DNA of 64,000 nt from Fluviibacter sp964498255 (GTDB lineage Bacteria; Pseudomonadota; Gammaproteobacteria; Burkholderiales; Rhodocyclaceae). Of this stretch, positions 17,181-25,858 are shown piece by piece. Position 1 is the stretch's first letter. Every line of letters starts with the position of its first letter. The translations under genes and the position numbers were made by a program. Under the pieces are notes generated by a model. That model had not been told where the DNA came from. It did no database searches and worked only from the letters and a program-made list of their open reading frames with translations. Where the stretch lies: contig CAZCGW010000005.1 of the NCBI GenBank assembly GCA_964498255.1, positions 1 through 64,000 of the forward strand, in the 5' to 3' direction.

Positions 17181-19324
17181 GATTGTTTGGGAGGAATAAA
17201 GAAAGAACCCGGTGATTCTCGAAACCGTTGCCAGACAGCTCGCATAAGTAAACTTGACCCACTGAACTGAAGACGTCTAGCACGGAATGCCGTTCGCAAA
17301 GCCAGTGTAAAACTGACCAAAAGATTCGTTAGACCAATGCACAGAACACCCAGCCCAGCCCAAGCAAAGGTTTGCCAATGAGGCATAACATCACTGCCAA
17401 TCATTACATAGCCCAGATTGGCCGAAGAAAAGGCGATATGACGGATGTCTACCGGCAAACCGAGGATGACACCAAAAACACCAGCGCTACCTAGCATACA
17501 GCCGAAAAGGAAGTTACCCATCATGCCGCCCAGATGTTTGCCGATATATGTGCCAATCCGCTCCGAACGTTCGATGCCGACCAACCGATTCAACCAGGAT
17601 AAACGCGCGACGCGAAGCCCCACCTGATTATGAGCAGAACGGTTGTCAAAGTAACCACTGATTAAGCCAGCCAAATAAAGGAATACACCCGCCAACGCTG
17701 CATGTGGTATTGCCCAGCCCAATATGTCTAAATCATGTAAAAGGTGCGCGGCTTTATCCGCACTAACTGGAGAGGCCCCCAACCATTGCCCCAACCCTAA
17801 ACCCAGCAAAATCGCTACCGGGAAAGCAATCAAAATGTTGCCTGCAATCGCAGCTAGCTGGCTGCGAAATACAGCCGCAATCAGGTCGACCACGGGGGTG
17901 AGATCATCCGGGCGTTCGGAGTTGATATTCGACAACTGCCCGACGAGTGTCTGGGCAGTCATCGCCGGCTGCTTGGTGGCAACCGTAAAACCCAGCAGAT
18001 AGATCAGCGTGAACCCTAAACCATAAATTAGGCTATACATTACTGCCGTGACAAATAACGGCGCATGGAGCTCGCCAGCGAAGATCTTGAGCAGCGCCAT
18101 TACACCGATAAAGACGCCAGCCCCCATAGCAGAGAGCCACATGACACCGTATTCCCGTCGATTCATGCAAAGATAATGCTCGCCAGACTGTGCTGCATTT
18201 TCAGTAACGCGCAGTGCCAGTAACTCAGAAAGCCGTTGCCAGTAATCGGCAAAGTTATTGCGACGATTCTCGGCAATCATTGCCTTGTGCACAAAGGTCG
18301 ACCAAGCCCTCAAGGCCCGAGCCTCTTCACTCGCCAGCCGCATGGCCGGCGTAATACCCCCTGCTTCATCCAGGCCCTCTTCAAGCAGTGCCTCAACGAC
18401 AGCGGGTGCCTGAAGAAATGTGTTCATCATCGTCACGAGTTCAGCCAAACGCTCCAGGCTCTGCTGGCAACGTGTCAGCAAATAGGTCATGTGCAAGCTG
18501 GTGCCGGCGTTAAGAAAATAACGACGCGCCCTTTGCAAACCATCCAGACACTGCGCCACGAGCACAAGAAGATGTTTACCCTCATCAGGCGCTACAGCCG
18601 GATCAGCAAAGTGAGCGTTTATTGACTGATAGTAGTGCTGCGCCTCAGAAGGCAACTCCAGAAAACTGGGGGCAAAGTTTTCAAGATGCGTAGATGCATT
18701 AAGCAGTGCCGAATCCATACCCAAACCACTAATCCGGTGAGCCAACAGACGAATAGCATCAAGCAGTTCCCGAATCAGATCGTGCCAATCTCGGCTTTCC
18801 ATCTCATCAGCGGGCGCCTGCAGCTGCCAGAACCGCATAACGGTCTCAGGTGGTATCGACTTCAACCACTTCCAATCATCCGGGTGGTTCAAAAAAACAT
18901 GTAGACAATCTTTCACATCCCGCTCATCGGGTACTGCAGGCAATATCCGGTGCACGAGCATGCGCGACCACTCGGAAAAGAAGCCTGTCGCCGGCAGAAT
19001 CCCGCTATCGGCAAAAAAGGTCGTCATCCGGCGCCGTGTAAAGAAACCTACGAAGTGCCGACGGAACTTTGCAGCAAGAACCGGGTCTTCCCGTAGTACG
19101 CCGACCATCCGGCTAAAACGCTCGACCGCCGCATGGGTTAATTCACCGCGTTTGGGTCGCAACTCTACAAACAATTGTTTAAGCAACACCAGCTCGTTAG
19201 CATCCGGATCGGCAAAAGACTCCAGTGCAACAAGCAAGCCATCATCCGGCGATCCTCGCAAACGGCGGATCGTTTCACCTAATTCGTTTAAGCCATCCCG
19301 AATTTCGTCTTTCAGATCTTTCAT
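17177..19324 (-). CDS. Gcr-type 'site-specific recombinase' membrane protein
   Basis: 715 residues. The soluble helical N-terminal half includes FRRHFVGFFTRRRMTTFFADSG near 85-106. The C-terminal half has several membrane helices (VMWLSAMGAGVFIGVMALL; YSLIYGLGFTLIYLLGFTV; NILIAFPVAILLGLGLGQW; FLFGCMLGSAGVFGVILGL). This matches the family annotated as site-specific recombinase (neisserial Gcr), but no tyrosine or serine recombinase catalytic motif is visible, so the family name should not be taken as proven activity. The CDS starts 47 bp before an ATG at 19372 on the other strand. Confidence 0.75.
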   Translation of the reverse strand: MKDLKDEIRDGLNELGETIRRLRGSPDDGLLVALESFADPDANELVLLKQLFVELRPKRGELTHAAVERFSRMVGVLREDPVLAAKFRRHFVGFFTRRRMTTFFADSGILPATGFFSEWSRMLVHRILPAVPDERDVKDCLHVFLNHPDDWKWLKSIPPETVMRFWQLQAPADEMESRDWHDLIRELLDAIRLLAHRISGLGMDSALLNASTHLENFAPSFLELPSEAQHYYQSINAHFADPAVAPDEGKHLLVLVAQCLDGLQRARRYFLNAGTSLHMTYLLTRCQQSLERLAELVTMMNTFLQAPAVVEALLEEGLDEAGGITPAMRLASEEARALRAWSTFVHKAMIAENRRNNFADYWQRLSELLALRVTENAAQSGEHYLCMNRREYGVMWLSAMGAGVFIGVMALLKIFAGELHAPLFVTAVMYSLIYGLGFTLIYLLGFTVATKQPAMTAQTLVGQLSNINSERPDDLTPVVDLIAAVFRSQLAAIAGNILIAFPVAILLGLGLGQWLGASPVSADKAAHLLHDLDILGWAIPHAALAGVFLYLAGLISGYFDNRSAHNQVGLRVARLSWLNRLVGIERSERIGTYIGKHLGGMMGNFLFGCMLGSAGVFGVILGLPVDIRHIAFSSANLGYVMIGSDVMPHWQTFAWAGLGVLCIGLTNLLVSFTLALRTAFRARRLQFSGSSLLMRAVWQRFRESPGSFFIPPKQS

Positions 19325-19419
19325 GTGGCAATTTTAACGCACCGCAACAATCAAGGTGGAGACTGCATTTGATGACAAGAGATGACGGGATGCGCCCCCT
19401 CCGGTACGATATCACCTAT

Positions 19420-20058
19420 ATGGAAACCCCCGCCCTTGTTGCCCGCGACTTAAGCTGCATTCGTGGCAAGCAGACCTTGTTTCAAAACATAAATCTGCAG
19501 CTTGATGCAGGGCAATGGCTCTACCTGCAGGGTGAAAACGGAGCCGGCAAGACCAGTCTGCTCCGAATTCTGGCCGGACTGACGCTACCTGCCGATGGTG
19601 AAGTACTCTGGCATGGCACACCCATCACCCAGCAACGCAGCCAGTATTACCAGGATCTGCTTTACATCGGTCACCACGCCGGCCTGAAAGAAGATCTCAC
19701 CCTTACGGAGAACCTGCAGGCACAGTGCCGTATGGATGGCCTGCGCATCAACGATACCGATATCCGTGATGCGCTTACCCGCATGGGTCTGGCTAAACGC
19801 CAACACTTACCCGCCCGTGTACTTTCTGCCGGCCAGAAGCGCCGTGGCCTACTTGCCCGCGCACTACTGCGCCCTGCAAAACTATGGATTCTAGACGAGC
19901 CCTTTAACGCGCTGGACGTCAATGCCATAGCAGACGTCCAGAACTTGCTCCAAGCCCATCTTGCCCAAGGCGGCATGCTGGTTCTCACCAGCCATCAGAC
20001 ACCCGACCTGGGCACCGATGCCCGTGGCTTTGTACTGAATCTATCGGGGAGCCGCTAA
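19420..20058 (+). CDS. ccmA: heme exporter ATPase CcmA
   Basis: ATPase of the CcmABCD complex that releases holo-CcmE during System I cytochrome c maturation. Walker A GENGAGKTS, signature LSAGQKRRG and Walker B LWILDEPFNALD are present. From the ATG at 19420 (METPALVARDLSC) the product is 212 aa, the usual size. An upstream in-frame ATG at 19372 has a better SD (AAGGTGGAG) and would add 16 residues, so the start is not settled. The stop overlaps the ccmB start. Confidence 0.93.
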   Translation: METPALVARDLSCIRGKQTLFQNINLQLDAGQWLYLQGENGAGKTSLLRILAGLTLPADGEVLWHGTPITQQRSQYYQDLLYIGHHAGLKEDLTLTENLQAQCRMDGLRINDTDIRDALTRMGLAKRQHLPARVLSAGQKRRGLLARALLRPAKLWILDEPFNALDVNAIADVQNLLQAHLAQGGMLVLTSHQTPDLGTDARGFVLNLSGSR

Positions 20059-20732
20059 TGCCTGTGCTTTCCGCTTACTTTGCCGCTCTGCATCGGGACC
20101 TGCTACTTGTAATGCGCCGCAAGACCGAGGTGCTCACGGCACTCTTTTTCTTCGTCATCGTTACAACACTGCTACCCTTAGGCATTGGCCCAGAACCAGA
20201 TCTCCTGCGCAAGATTGCGCCGGGGGCTATGTGGATTGCCGCCCTACTCGCCACCCTACTTGGGTTGCAACGCCTTTTCGCGGCTGACTATGCCGATGGC
20301 ACGCTGGAGCAAATGGTGCTCTCTCCGGAACCGCTGAGCATACTGGTTGCTGGCAAGATTACTGCGCACTGGCTCGTCTGTGGTTTGCCTCTAGTCCTAC
20401 TTGCTCCCGTGATCGGTCTGCAATTCGACTTGCCGGCTGATGCCATTGGCGTACTGATGCTCACGCTATTGATCGGCACACCGCTGCTCTCACTGCTAGG
20501 GGCCATTGGTGCTGCGCTCACACTAGGTGCTCGTGGAAGCGCACTACTTGTTTCTTTACTGGTGCTACCGCTTTACATACCAACGCTAATTTTTGGGGCG
20601 GGTGCGGTCGAGTCTTATATTGCTGGCCTGGGCGCTATGGGACATTTTTCTCTGTTGGGCGCCCTACTGATTCTGGCCGCTGCTTTTGCCCCTTGGGCAA
20701 CGACTGCAGCGCTACGCATCTCATTGGAATAA
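20058..20732 (+). CDS. ccmB: heme exporter permease CcmB
   Basis: 224-residue inner-membrane protein with about six hydrophobic helices and the CcmB N-terminal pattern (RDLLLVMRRKTEVLTALFFF). It partners CcmA in the ABC complex. Its ATG overlaps the ccmA TAA by one base, and ccmC follows after 9 bp. Confidence 0.95.
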   Translation: MPVLSAYFAALHRDLLLVMRRKTEVLTALFFFVIVTTLLPLGIGPEPDLLRKIAPGAMWIAALLATLLGLQRLFAADYADGTLEQMVLSPEPLSILVAGKITAHWLVCGLPLVLLAPVIGLQFDLPADAIGVLMLTLLIGTPLLSLLGAIGAALTLGARGSALLVSLLVLPLYIPTLIFGAGAVESYIAGLGAMGHFSLLGALLILAAAFAPWATTAALRISLE

Positions 20733-20741
20733 AATAGCAAG

Positions 20742-21485
20742 ATGATCAATTGGTTTAAATACAGCGCCCCCAGCACCTTCTATCCGCTGGCCGGCAAGCT
20801 CATCCCTATTTTCTGGACACTGGCCGCCCTTCTGGGTGCCGTTGGCCTATACATCAGCTTCTTTGTTGCACCAACCGATGCACAACAAGGTGAGGGCTAT
20901 CGCATCATCTTCATCCACGTGCCCGCCAGCTGGATGTCGATGTTTATCTACTGCGTGATGGCCTTCTGGTCTTTACTAGGTCTCACCTTCAACACCCGCC
21001 TCTCCGGCATGATGAGCAGTGCGCTGGCGCCTACAGGTGCGTTGTTTGCTTTTCTCTCACTATGGACTGGTGCCCTCTGGGGCAAGCCCATGTGGGGTGC
21101 CTGGTGGGTCTGGGATGCAAGACTCACCTCAGAACTGATTCTATTTTTCCTCTATATCGGATTCATCGCACTGCAGGCAGCCATTGATGACCCACGCCGT
21201 GCAGACCGCGCAGGCGCCCTACTTTCGCTGGTAGGCGTGGTGAATGTACCGATCATTTACTTCTCGGTGAAATGGTGGAATACCTTGCACCAAGGCGCCT
21301 CTGTTTCTCTGACTAAGTCTCCCAGCATGGCCAGCACCATGCTCTGGGGCATGCTGATTATGGCCTTGGCTTTCTGGGCGTACACCATTGCCGTTGCCCT
21401 CATGCGGGCACGCACCATCATGCTCGAGCGCGAAGGTAATACGGAGTGGGTACAACATCTCCCCGACGTGAAGGAGGCTGCATAA
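20742..21485 (+). CDS. ccmC: heme-handling protein CcmC
   Basis: 247 residues, six-helix HemeC-family membrane protein. The tryptophan-rich periplasmic motif WGAWWVWDARLTSELILFF binds heme for transfer to CcmE; the flanking conserved histidines (FIHVPASW; WWNTLHQG) are present. The stop overlaps the ccmD start (TAATG). Confidence 0.96.
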   Translation: MINWFKYSAPSTFYPLAGKLIPIFWTLAALLGAVGLYISFFVAPTDAQQGEGYRIIFIHVPASWMSMFIYCVMAFWSLLGLTFNTRLSGMMSSALAPTGALFAFLSLWTGALWGKPMWGAWWVWDARLTSELILFFLYIGFIALQAAIDDPRRADRAGALLSLVGVVNVPIIYFSVKWWNTLHQGASVSLTKSPSMASTMLWGMLIMALAFWAYTIAVALMRARTIMLEREGNTEWVQHLPDVKEAA

Positions 21486-21649
21486 TGCAATGGCAATCAC
21501 TAAGCGACTTCTTCGCCATGGGCGGCTATGGTTTATATGTCTGGGGCAGCTTTGGCGTCTGCGCAATTACGATGATTGCTGAACCGCTACTGATAAGTCA
21601 TCGCCGTAAACAGGCGCTTAAAGACATCCGAAATAATTACCTGTTGTGA
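21485..21649 (+). CDS. ccmD: heme exporter accessory protein CcmD
   Basis: 54 residues with one membrane helix (YGLYVWGSFGVCAITMIAEPL) and a basic cytoplasmic tail (SHRRKQALKDI), the standard CcmD layout. ATG 21485 overlaps the ccmC TAA and has GGAGG 10 bp upstream. It needs the CcmABC complex and helps release CcmE. Confidence 0.93.
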   Translation: MQWQSLSDFFAMGGYGLYVWGSFGVCAITMIAEPLLISHRRKQALKDIRNNYLL

Positions 21650-21659
21650 TTCTTTTAAA

Positions 21660-22112
21660 ATGAAACCACGTCACAAACGATTTGCCCTGATCATTGGCGC
21701 CCTCGCCGTTATTGGTATCGCTGCCACGCTGATCCTCAATGCCTTTGAGGAGAACCTGGTGTTTTTCTTTACGCCAACGCAAGTTGCCGCCGGTGAAGCA
21801 CCTAAGAATCGCGCCTTCCGCATTGGCGGGATGGTAAAAGATGGCAGCGTGCAACGCGATGGCGTGAATGTGCGCTTTATCGTAACGGATACCGCACACG
21901 ACATCCCCGTAACTTACACTGGCATTCTGCCTGACCTGTTTCGCGAAGGTAAAGGCGTTGTGGCTCAGGGCAAGTTAGACGAGTCGGGCAGCATGCCTAG
22001 CTTTAAGGCATCTGAAGTGCTGGCCAAACATGATGAGAACTATATGCCGCCAGAAGCCCAACAGGCGCTCGATAAAGCAGCTGTAGAGAAGGCTTCTAAA
22101 ACCCTCAAATAA
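21660..22112 (+). CDS. ccmE: periplasmic heme chaperone CcmE
   Basis: 150 residues with an N-terminal signal anchor (residues 8-28) and an OB-fold domain. The covalent heme-binding histidine H124 lies in KHDENYMPPE, with Y128 as the expected axial ligand. It is the last gene of the plus-strand ccmABCDE operon and ends 26 bp before the convergent ccmH fusion. Confidence 0.96.
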   Translation: MKPRHKRFALIIGALAVIGIAATLILNAFEENLVFFFTPTQVAAGEAPKNRAFRIGGMVKDGSVQRDGVNVRFIVTDTAHDIPVTYTGILPDLFREGKGVVAQGKLDESGSMPSFKASEVLAKHDENYMPPEAQQALDKAAVEKASKTLK

Positions 22113-22138
22113 TTCGTTGTTGCATACGCGCCCCACCC

Positions 22139-23149
22139 TTACTTCATGCGGGCTTTGGCTTCTCCGATGTTCTCCTGAACGAACTTGGCTTCGGGTGAAT
22201 CTGGTGCCACCAGTTTGAGAATACGCTCCCAGTAGTTAATGGCCTGTTTGTAATTGCCTTCGTCGAAAGCCAGACCACCTGCCAGGAACAGAACTTTTGG
22301 ATCCTGGCTGCCCTTTTGCAGGGCGTTGTTGATCCAGGTGCGAGCCCCTTTAAGATCCCCCGAAGCAGCCAGTGCTTCCGCATAATCAGCCATGAGTTGC
22401 GGTTCCTGTTTGATCAGCGGAAGAATGTGCCCAAACGCTTTAACGGCATCATCCGGGCGGTTCATCACCATATAAGCTCGTGCGAGCAGCTGCCAACCGG
22501 CTTGGTCATCGGGGTTGGCATCCAACTTGGCCTGTAGGCGCGCCACCATAACATTAGGATCGGGCGCGGGTTTAACATTAGCTGGATTGAGCGCTGCACG
22601 GTTGCCAACTTTGAGATAGACCAATCCCCCGCCAAGCGGAATCAGCACCATCACTACCCAGAGCAGCCATCGACCTGCAACACGCGTTTGCGAAGGCGCT
22701 ACCTGTGTTACCGGCGTAGTGGTCGGCACATAGTCTGGTTCATCAACAAGCCCTTGGCGACTCCGACGACGCAGGAAAACTACCAGGCCAATAAGACCAC
22801 CCGCCAGCAAAACAAAGGGGCCTACCCATAGGAATAAGGTGGTGCTTTTGAACGGCGGGTCATAAAGCACGTAGTCGCCATAACGGCTCACGAGGAAATC
22901 AATGATTTCTTTATCCGACTTACCTGCTTCGATCAGGTGACGCACTTCACGGCGTAAATCTTCCGCCAGTTCGGCACGCGAACCCGCCAACGATTCGTTC
23001 TGGCAAACCAGGCAACGCAGATTTTCTGAAATGGCGTTGAGGCGCTTTTCAACGACCAGATTCTGGGCAAGCGGTTGCGCCTCGGCGGCGTAGGCGGCAC
23101 CGGCTATTACGAGCCAGATTGCAACAAAAAACTTGAAGAACCCTTTCAT
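22139..23149 (-). CDS. ccmH: CcmH-CcmI fusion, cytochrome c maturation
   Basis: 336 residues. After a signal peptide comes a CcmH domain with the redox pair RCLVCQNES (C46, C49) and a membrane helix (FLWVGPFVLLAGGLIGLVVF). A second helix (WLLWVVMVLIPLGGGLVYL) and a C-terminal TPR region (residues ~190-336, e.g. AGWQLLARAYMVMNRPDDAVKAF) correspond to CcmI. The fused form reduces apocytochrome cysteines and holds the apocytochrome tail for heme ligation. Its start overlaps the ccmG stop by one base. Confidence 0.92.
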   Translation of the reverse strand: MKGFFKFFVAIWLVIAGAAYAAEAQPLAQNLVVEKRLNAISENLRCLVCQNESLAGSRAELAEDLRREVRHLIEAGKSDKEIIDFLVSRYGDYVLYDPPFKSTTLFLWVGPFVLLAGGLIGLVVFLRRRSRQGLVDEPDYVPTTTPVTQVAPSQTRVAGRWLLWVVMVLIPLGGGLVYLKVGNRAALNPANVKPAPDPNVMVARLQAKLDANPDDQAGWQLLARAYMVMNRPDDAVKAFGHILPLIKQEPQLMADYAEALAASGDLKGARTWINNALQKGSQDPKVLFLAGGLAFDEGNYKQAINYWERILKLVAPDSPEAKFVQENIGEAKARMK

Positions 23150-23682
23150 TATTTGAGTCCTTTGAGCATCGGATCAATCAAAGTCTGCACCACTTCCGGA
23201 GTCACCGGCCCCACATGTTTGTATCGGATCACACCGGCCTGATCAATCACGTAGGTTTCCGGAACACCATAAACACCATAGTCAATGCCGACACGCCCAT
23301 CGGCATCAAACGCTGACAACACATACGGGTTGCCGTGCTTTTTGAGCCAGGCCAGGGCATCTGCTCGCTGATCTTTGTAATCCAGACCGATGAGCGGTAC
23401 ATCAGGATGGGTACGCGCAAACTCGACGAGCACCGGATGCTCTTCCCGGCAGGAAACGCACCACGAGGCCCAGACATTAAGCAACCAGACGCGGCCTTTG
23501 AGGTCTTCCGGTGCAAAGCTCTGTTTCGGATCCTGTAGCTGAGGCAGATCAAAGGTAGGCGCTGGTTTACCAACCAGCGGCGATGGCACGTAGCGCGGGT
23601 CTTTAGTTAAGCCTTTGCCGAGAAAAAACACCAGAACCGCAAATGCCAGCAAAGGAATGAGGAACCACCAGAAACGTTTCAT
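23149..23682 (-). CDS. ccmG: thiol:disulfide oxidoreductase CcmG/DsbE
   Basis: 177 residues: one N-terminal membrane anchor (8-22) and a thioredoxin-like domain. The active site is WCVSC (C75, C78); CcmG proteins usually have a proline in the CxxC dipeptide, so the VS pair is a variant. The cis-proline region GVPETYVID is present. It keeps CcmH and apocytochrome c reduced. It overlaps ccmF and the ccmH fusion by one base each. Confidence 0.94.
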   Translation of the reverse strand: MKRFWWFLIPLLAFAVLVFFLGKGLTKDPRYVPSPLVGKPAPTFDLPQLQDPKQSFAPEDLKGRVWLLNVWASWCVSCREEHPVLVEFARTHPDVPLIGLDYKDQRADALAWLKKHGNPYVLSAFDADGRVGIDYGVYGVPETYVIDQAGVIRYKHVGPVTPEVVQTLIDPMLKGLK

Positions 23683-25658
23683 CAGGATGCTACTTTCTCT
23701 TCATGAATGGCACCGGTCTCCTCACCAGCGTCGTTCGATTCAGTCTGTTTACGTGCTCGATAGCGCCGATCAGATGCCGCAAGAATGCCGCCCAGCGCCA
23801 TGAAGGCGCAACCCGCCCAGATCCAGCTAACAAACGGCTTGTAATAAACCCGAACAGCCCAGGCATTGTTACCGGTAGGTTCCCCCATCGAAACATACAG
23901 ATCACGTGTGATGCTGCTGTCGATACCTACTTCGGTCATCGGCATAGTCGACGAGAAGTAGGTGCGCTTTTCGGTATAGAGCGTACCTGTGGTTTTTTCG
24001 GGTTGATCCTGCGGGCCATAAATTACTTCACCACGGGCACCTTCATAATTCGGGCCGCGAACCGGGGTGACCCCTTTAAGCGTCAGCTGGATGTTATGGA
24101 TGGACACCGTATCACCCGGTGCCATGCTGACATCACGCTCCACCTGATAACTACTAACGAAGGTAACGCCGACCACAAAAACGGCCAGACCAAGGTGCGC
24201 AAATTGCATACCCCAGAAGGCGCGTGGTGGCCAACTGGTTTTCACACGCACCATCACCTGTCGCACCACGCCCGCCATGACCCAAACAGCCAACCCGGCA
24301 CCGACGGCCACCATTGGCCGCCAGCTGCCCATGAGCAAAGGCAATACGATGGCAGCAACGATTGCCAGCACCGCTTCAATGCGCAGGCTCTTTAGCAAAG
24401 GCAGGAGCTGATCCTGCTTCCAGCGCGCTACCGGCCCGAAAGGCAACAGCACGAGCAGTGGCAACATAATGGGTACAAATACCGCATTGAAGTATGGTGG
24501 CCCAACGGAGAGCTTGCCCAGGTTCAACGCATCAATCACCATGGGGTACACCGTGCCTAGCAGAACTGCGCCCATGCCAGCCAGCAGCAATACATTGTTG
24601 ATGAGCAGGAGTGTTTCTTTAGACACCAGCGCAAAGGCGCCACCACGACCAACGGTGGGCGCCCGCCAGGCAAACAGCGCCAGAGATCCACCTACAACAA
24701 TGGCCAGGAAGACCAGAATAAAGATACCGCGCGCCGGATCGGCGGCGAAAGCGTGCACTGAAGTCAGAACGCCCGAACGAACGATAAAGGTACCGAGCAA
24801 CGAGAGTGAAAATGCACCAATAGCCAACAGCACAGTCCAGTTTTTAAAGCTGCCTCGCTTTTCTGATACCGCCAGCGAGTGAATCAGCGCCGTGCCCACC
24901 AGCCAGGGCATAAAGGAAGCATTTTCTACCGGATCCCAGAACCACCAGCCGCCCCAACCTAATTCGTAATAGGCCCAGTTGGAACCGAGCGCAATACCGA
25001 TGGTGAGAAAAACCCACGCCGCCAGTGTCCACGGGCGCGACCAGCGTGCCCAGGTGGCATCCAAGCGTCCTTCCAGCAAGGCAGCAATAGCAAAAGCAAA
25101 GGCCACCGAAAAACCGACATAACCCATATAAAGCATCGGTGGGTGGTAAACGAGGCCCGGATCCTGCAACAACGGATTCAGGTCACGACCTTCCATCACG
25201 GCGGGTAACAGGCGCGTAAACGGATTGGAAGTAAAAAGAATAAAAAGGATGAAGCCGAAACTCACCAGCCCCAACACACCCAGCACGCGCGCCACCATCT
25301 CGGCAGGTAGCGTGCGTGAGAAAAGAGCCACTGCAGCGGTCCAGGCCGTGAGCATGAACACCCAGAGCAGCAACGAACCTTCATGGCCGCCCCAAACTGC
25401 ACCAAATCGGTACTCTAGCGGCAACTTCGAGTTGGAGTGCCCCGCAACATAGGCAACAGAAAAGTCGTTGGTAATAAAGCTCAAGGTCAGGCATAAAAAA
25501 GACGATGCCAGTAGCGCAAACAAAATCAATGCCAAGGGTTTTGCAATGCGCACCCAGGCCGGCACGGCCAATTGCGGCCCGGCCAGACCCAAAATCGATA
25601 GCGATAAGGCGACAAAAAGCGACAGCGACAGAGCCAACTGCCCAAGCTCAGGAATCAT
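23682..25658 (-). CDS. ccmF: cytochrome c heme lyase subunit CcmF
   Basis: 658-residue, multi-helix HemeC-family membrane protein. The WWD domain reads GWGGWWFWDPVENASFMPWL, and conserved periplasmic histidines are visible (VYHPPMLYMGY; LTSVHAF). With the CcmH/I fusion it attaches heme to apocytochrome c. First gene of the minus-strand ccmF-ccmG-ccmH operon, which faces ccmABCDE head-on. Confidence 0.97.
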   Translation of the reverse strand: MIPELGQLALSLSLFVALSLSILGLAGPQLAVPAWVRIAKPLALILFALLASSFLCLTLSFITNDFSVAYVAGHSNSKLPLEYRFGAVWGGHEGSLLLWVFMLTAWTAAVALFSRTLPAEMVARVLGVLGLVSFGFILFILFTSNPFTRLLPAVMEGRDLNPLLQDPGLVYHPPMLYMGYVGFSVAFAFAIAALLEGRLDATWARWSRPWTLAAWVFLTIGIALGSNWAYYELGWGGWWFWDPVENASFMPWLVGTALIHSLAVSEKRGSFKNWTVLLAIGAFSLSLLGTFIVRSGVLTSVHAFAADPARGIFILVFLAIVVGGSLALFAWRAPTVGRGGAFALVSKETLLLINNVLLLAGMGAVLLGTVYPMVIDALNLGKLSVGPPYFNAVFVPIMLPLLVLLPFGPVARWKQDQLLPLLKSLRIEAVLAIVAAIVLPLLMGSWRPMVAVGAGLAVWVMAGVVRQVMVRVKTSWPPRAFWGMQFAHLGLAVFVVGVTFVSSYQVERDVSMAPGDTVSIHNIQLTLKGVTPVRGPNYEGARGEVIYGPQDQPEKTTGTLYTEKRTYFSSTMPMTEVGIDSSITRDLYVSMGEPTGNNAWAVRVYYKPFVSWIWAGCAFMALGGILAASDRRYRARKQTESNDAGEETGAIHEEKVAS

Positions 25659-25858
25659 TCTTAAACCCTTTAGAACTGATGTCGACTATCGCCGGTAAAA
25701 CCCCGGTAATTGCATGGACACTTTACGTTTATTGAAGCCATGATGCTAATGGAGGCCGCTTCCGGATGCAAGTCGGGAGAACAGGGTAAACTCCCGATTA
25801 CACAAGGAAATCGGCGTTTTGTCGAACCTTTATTACCCCCACTTTCCTAGATATCGAC

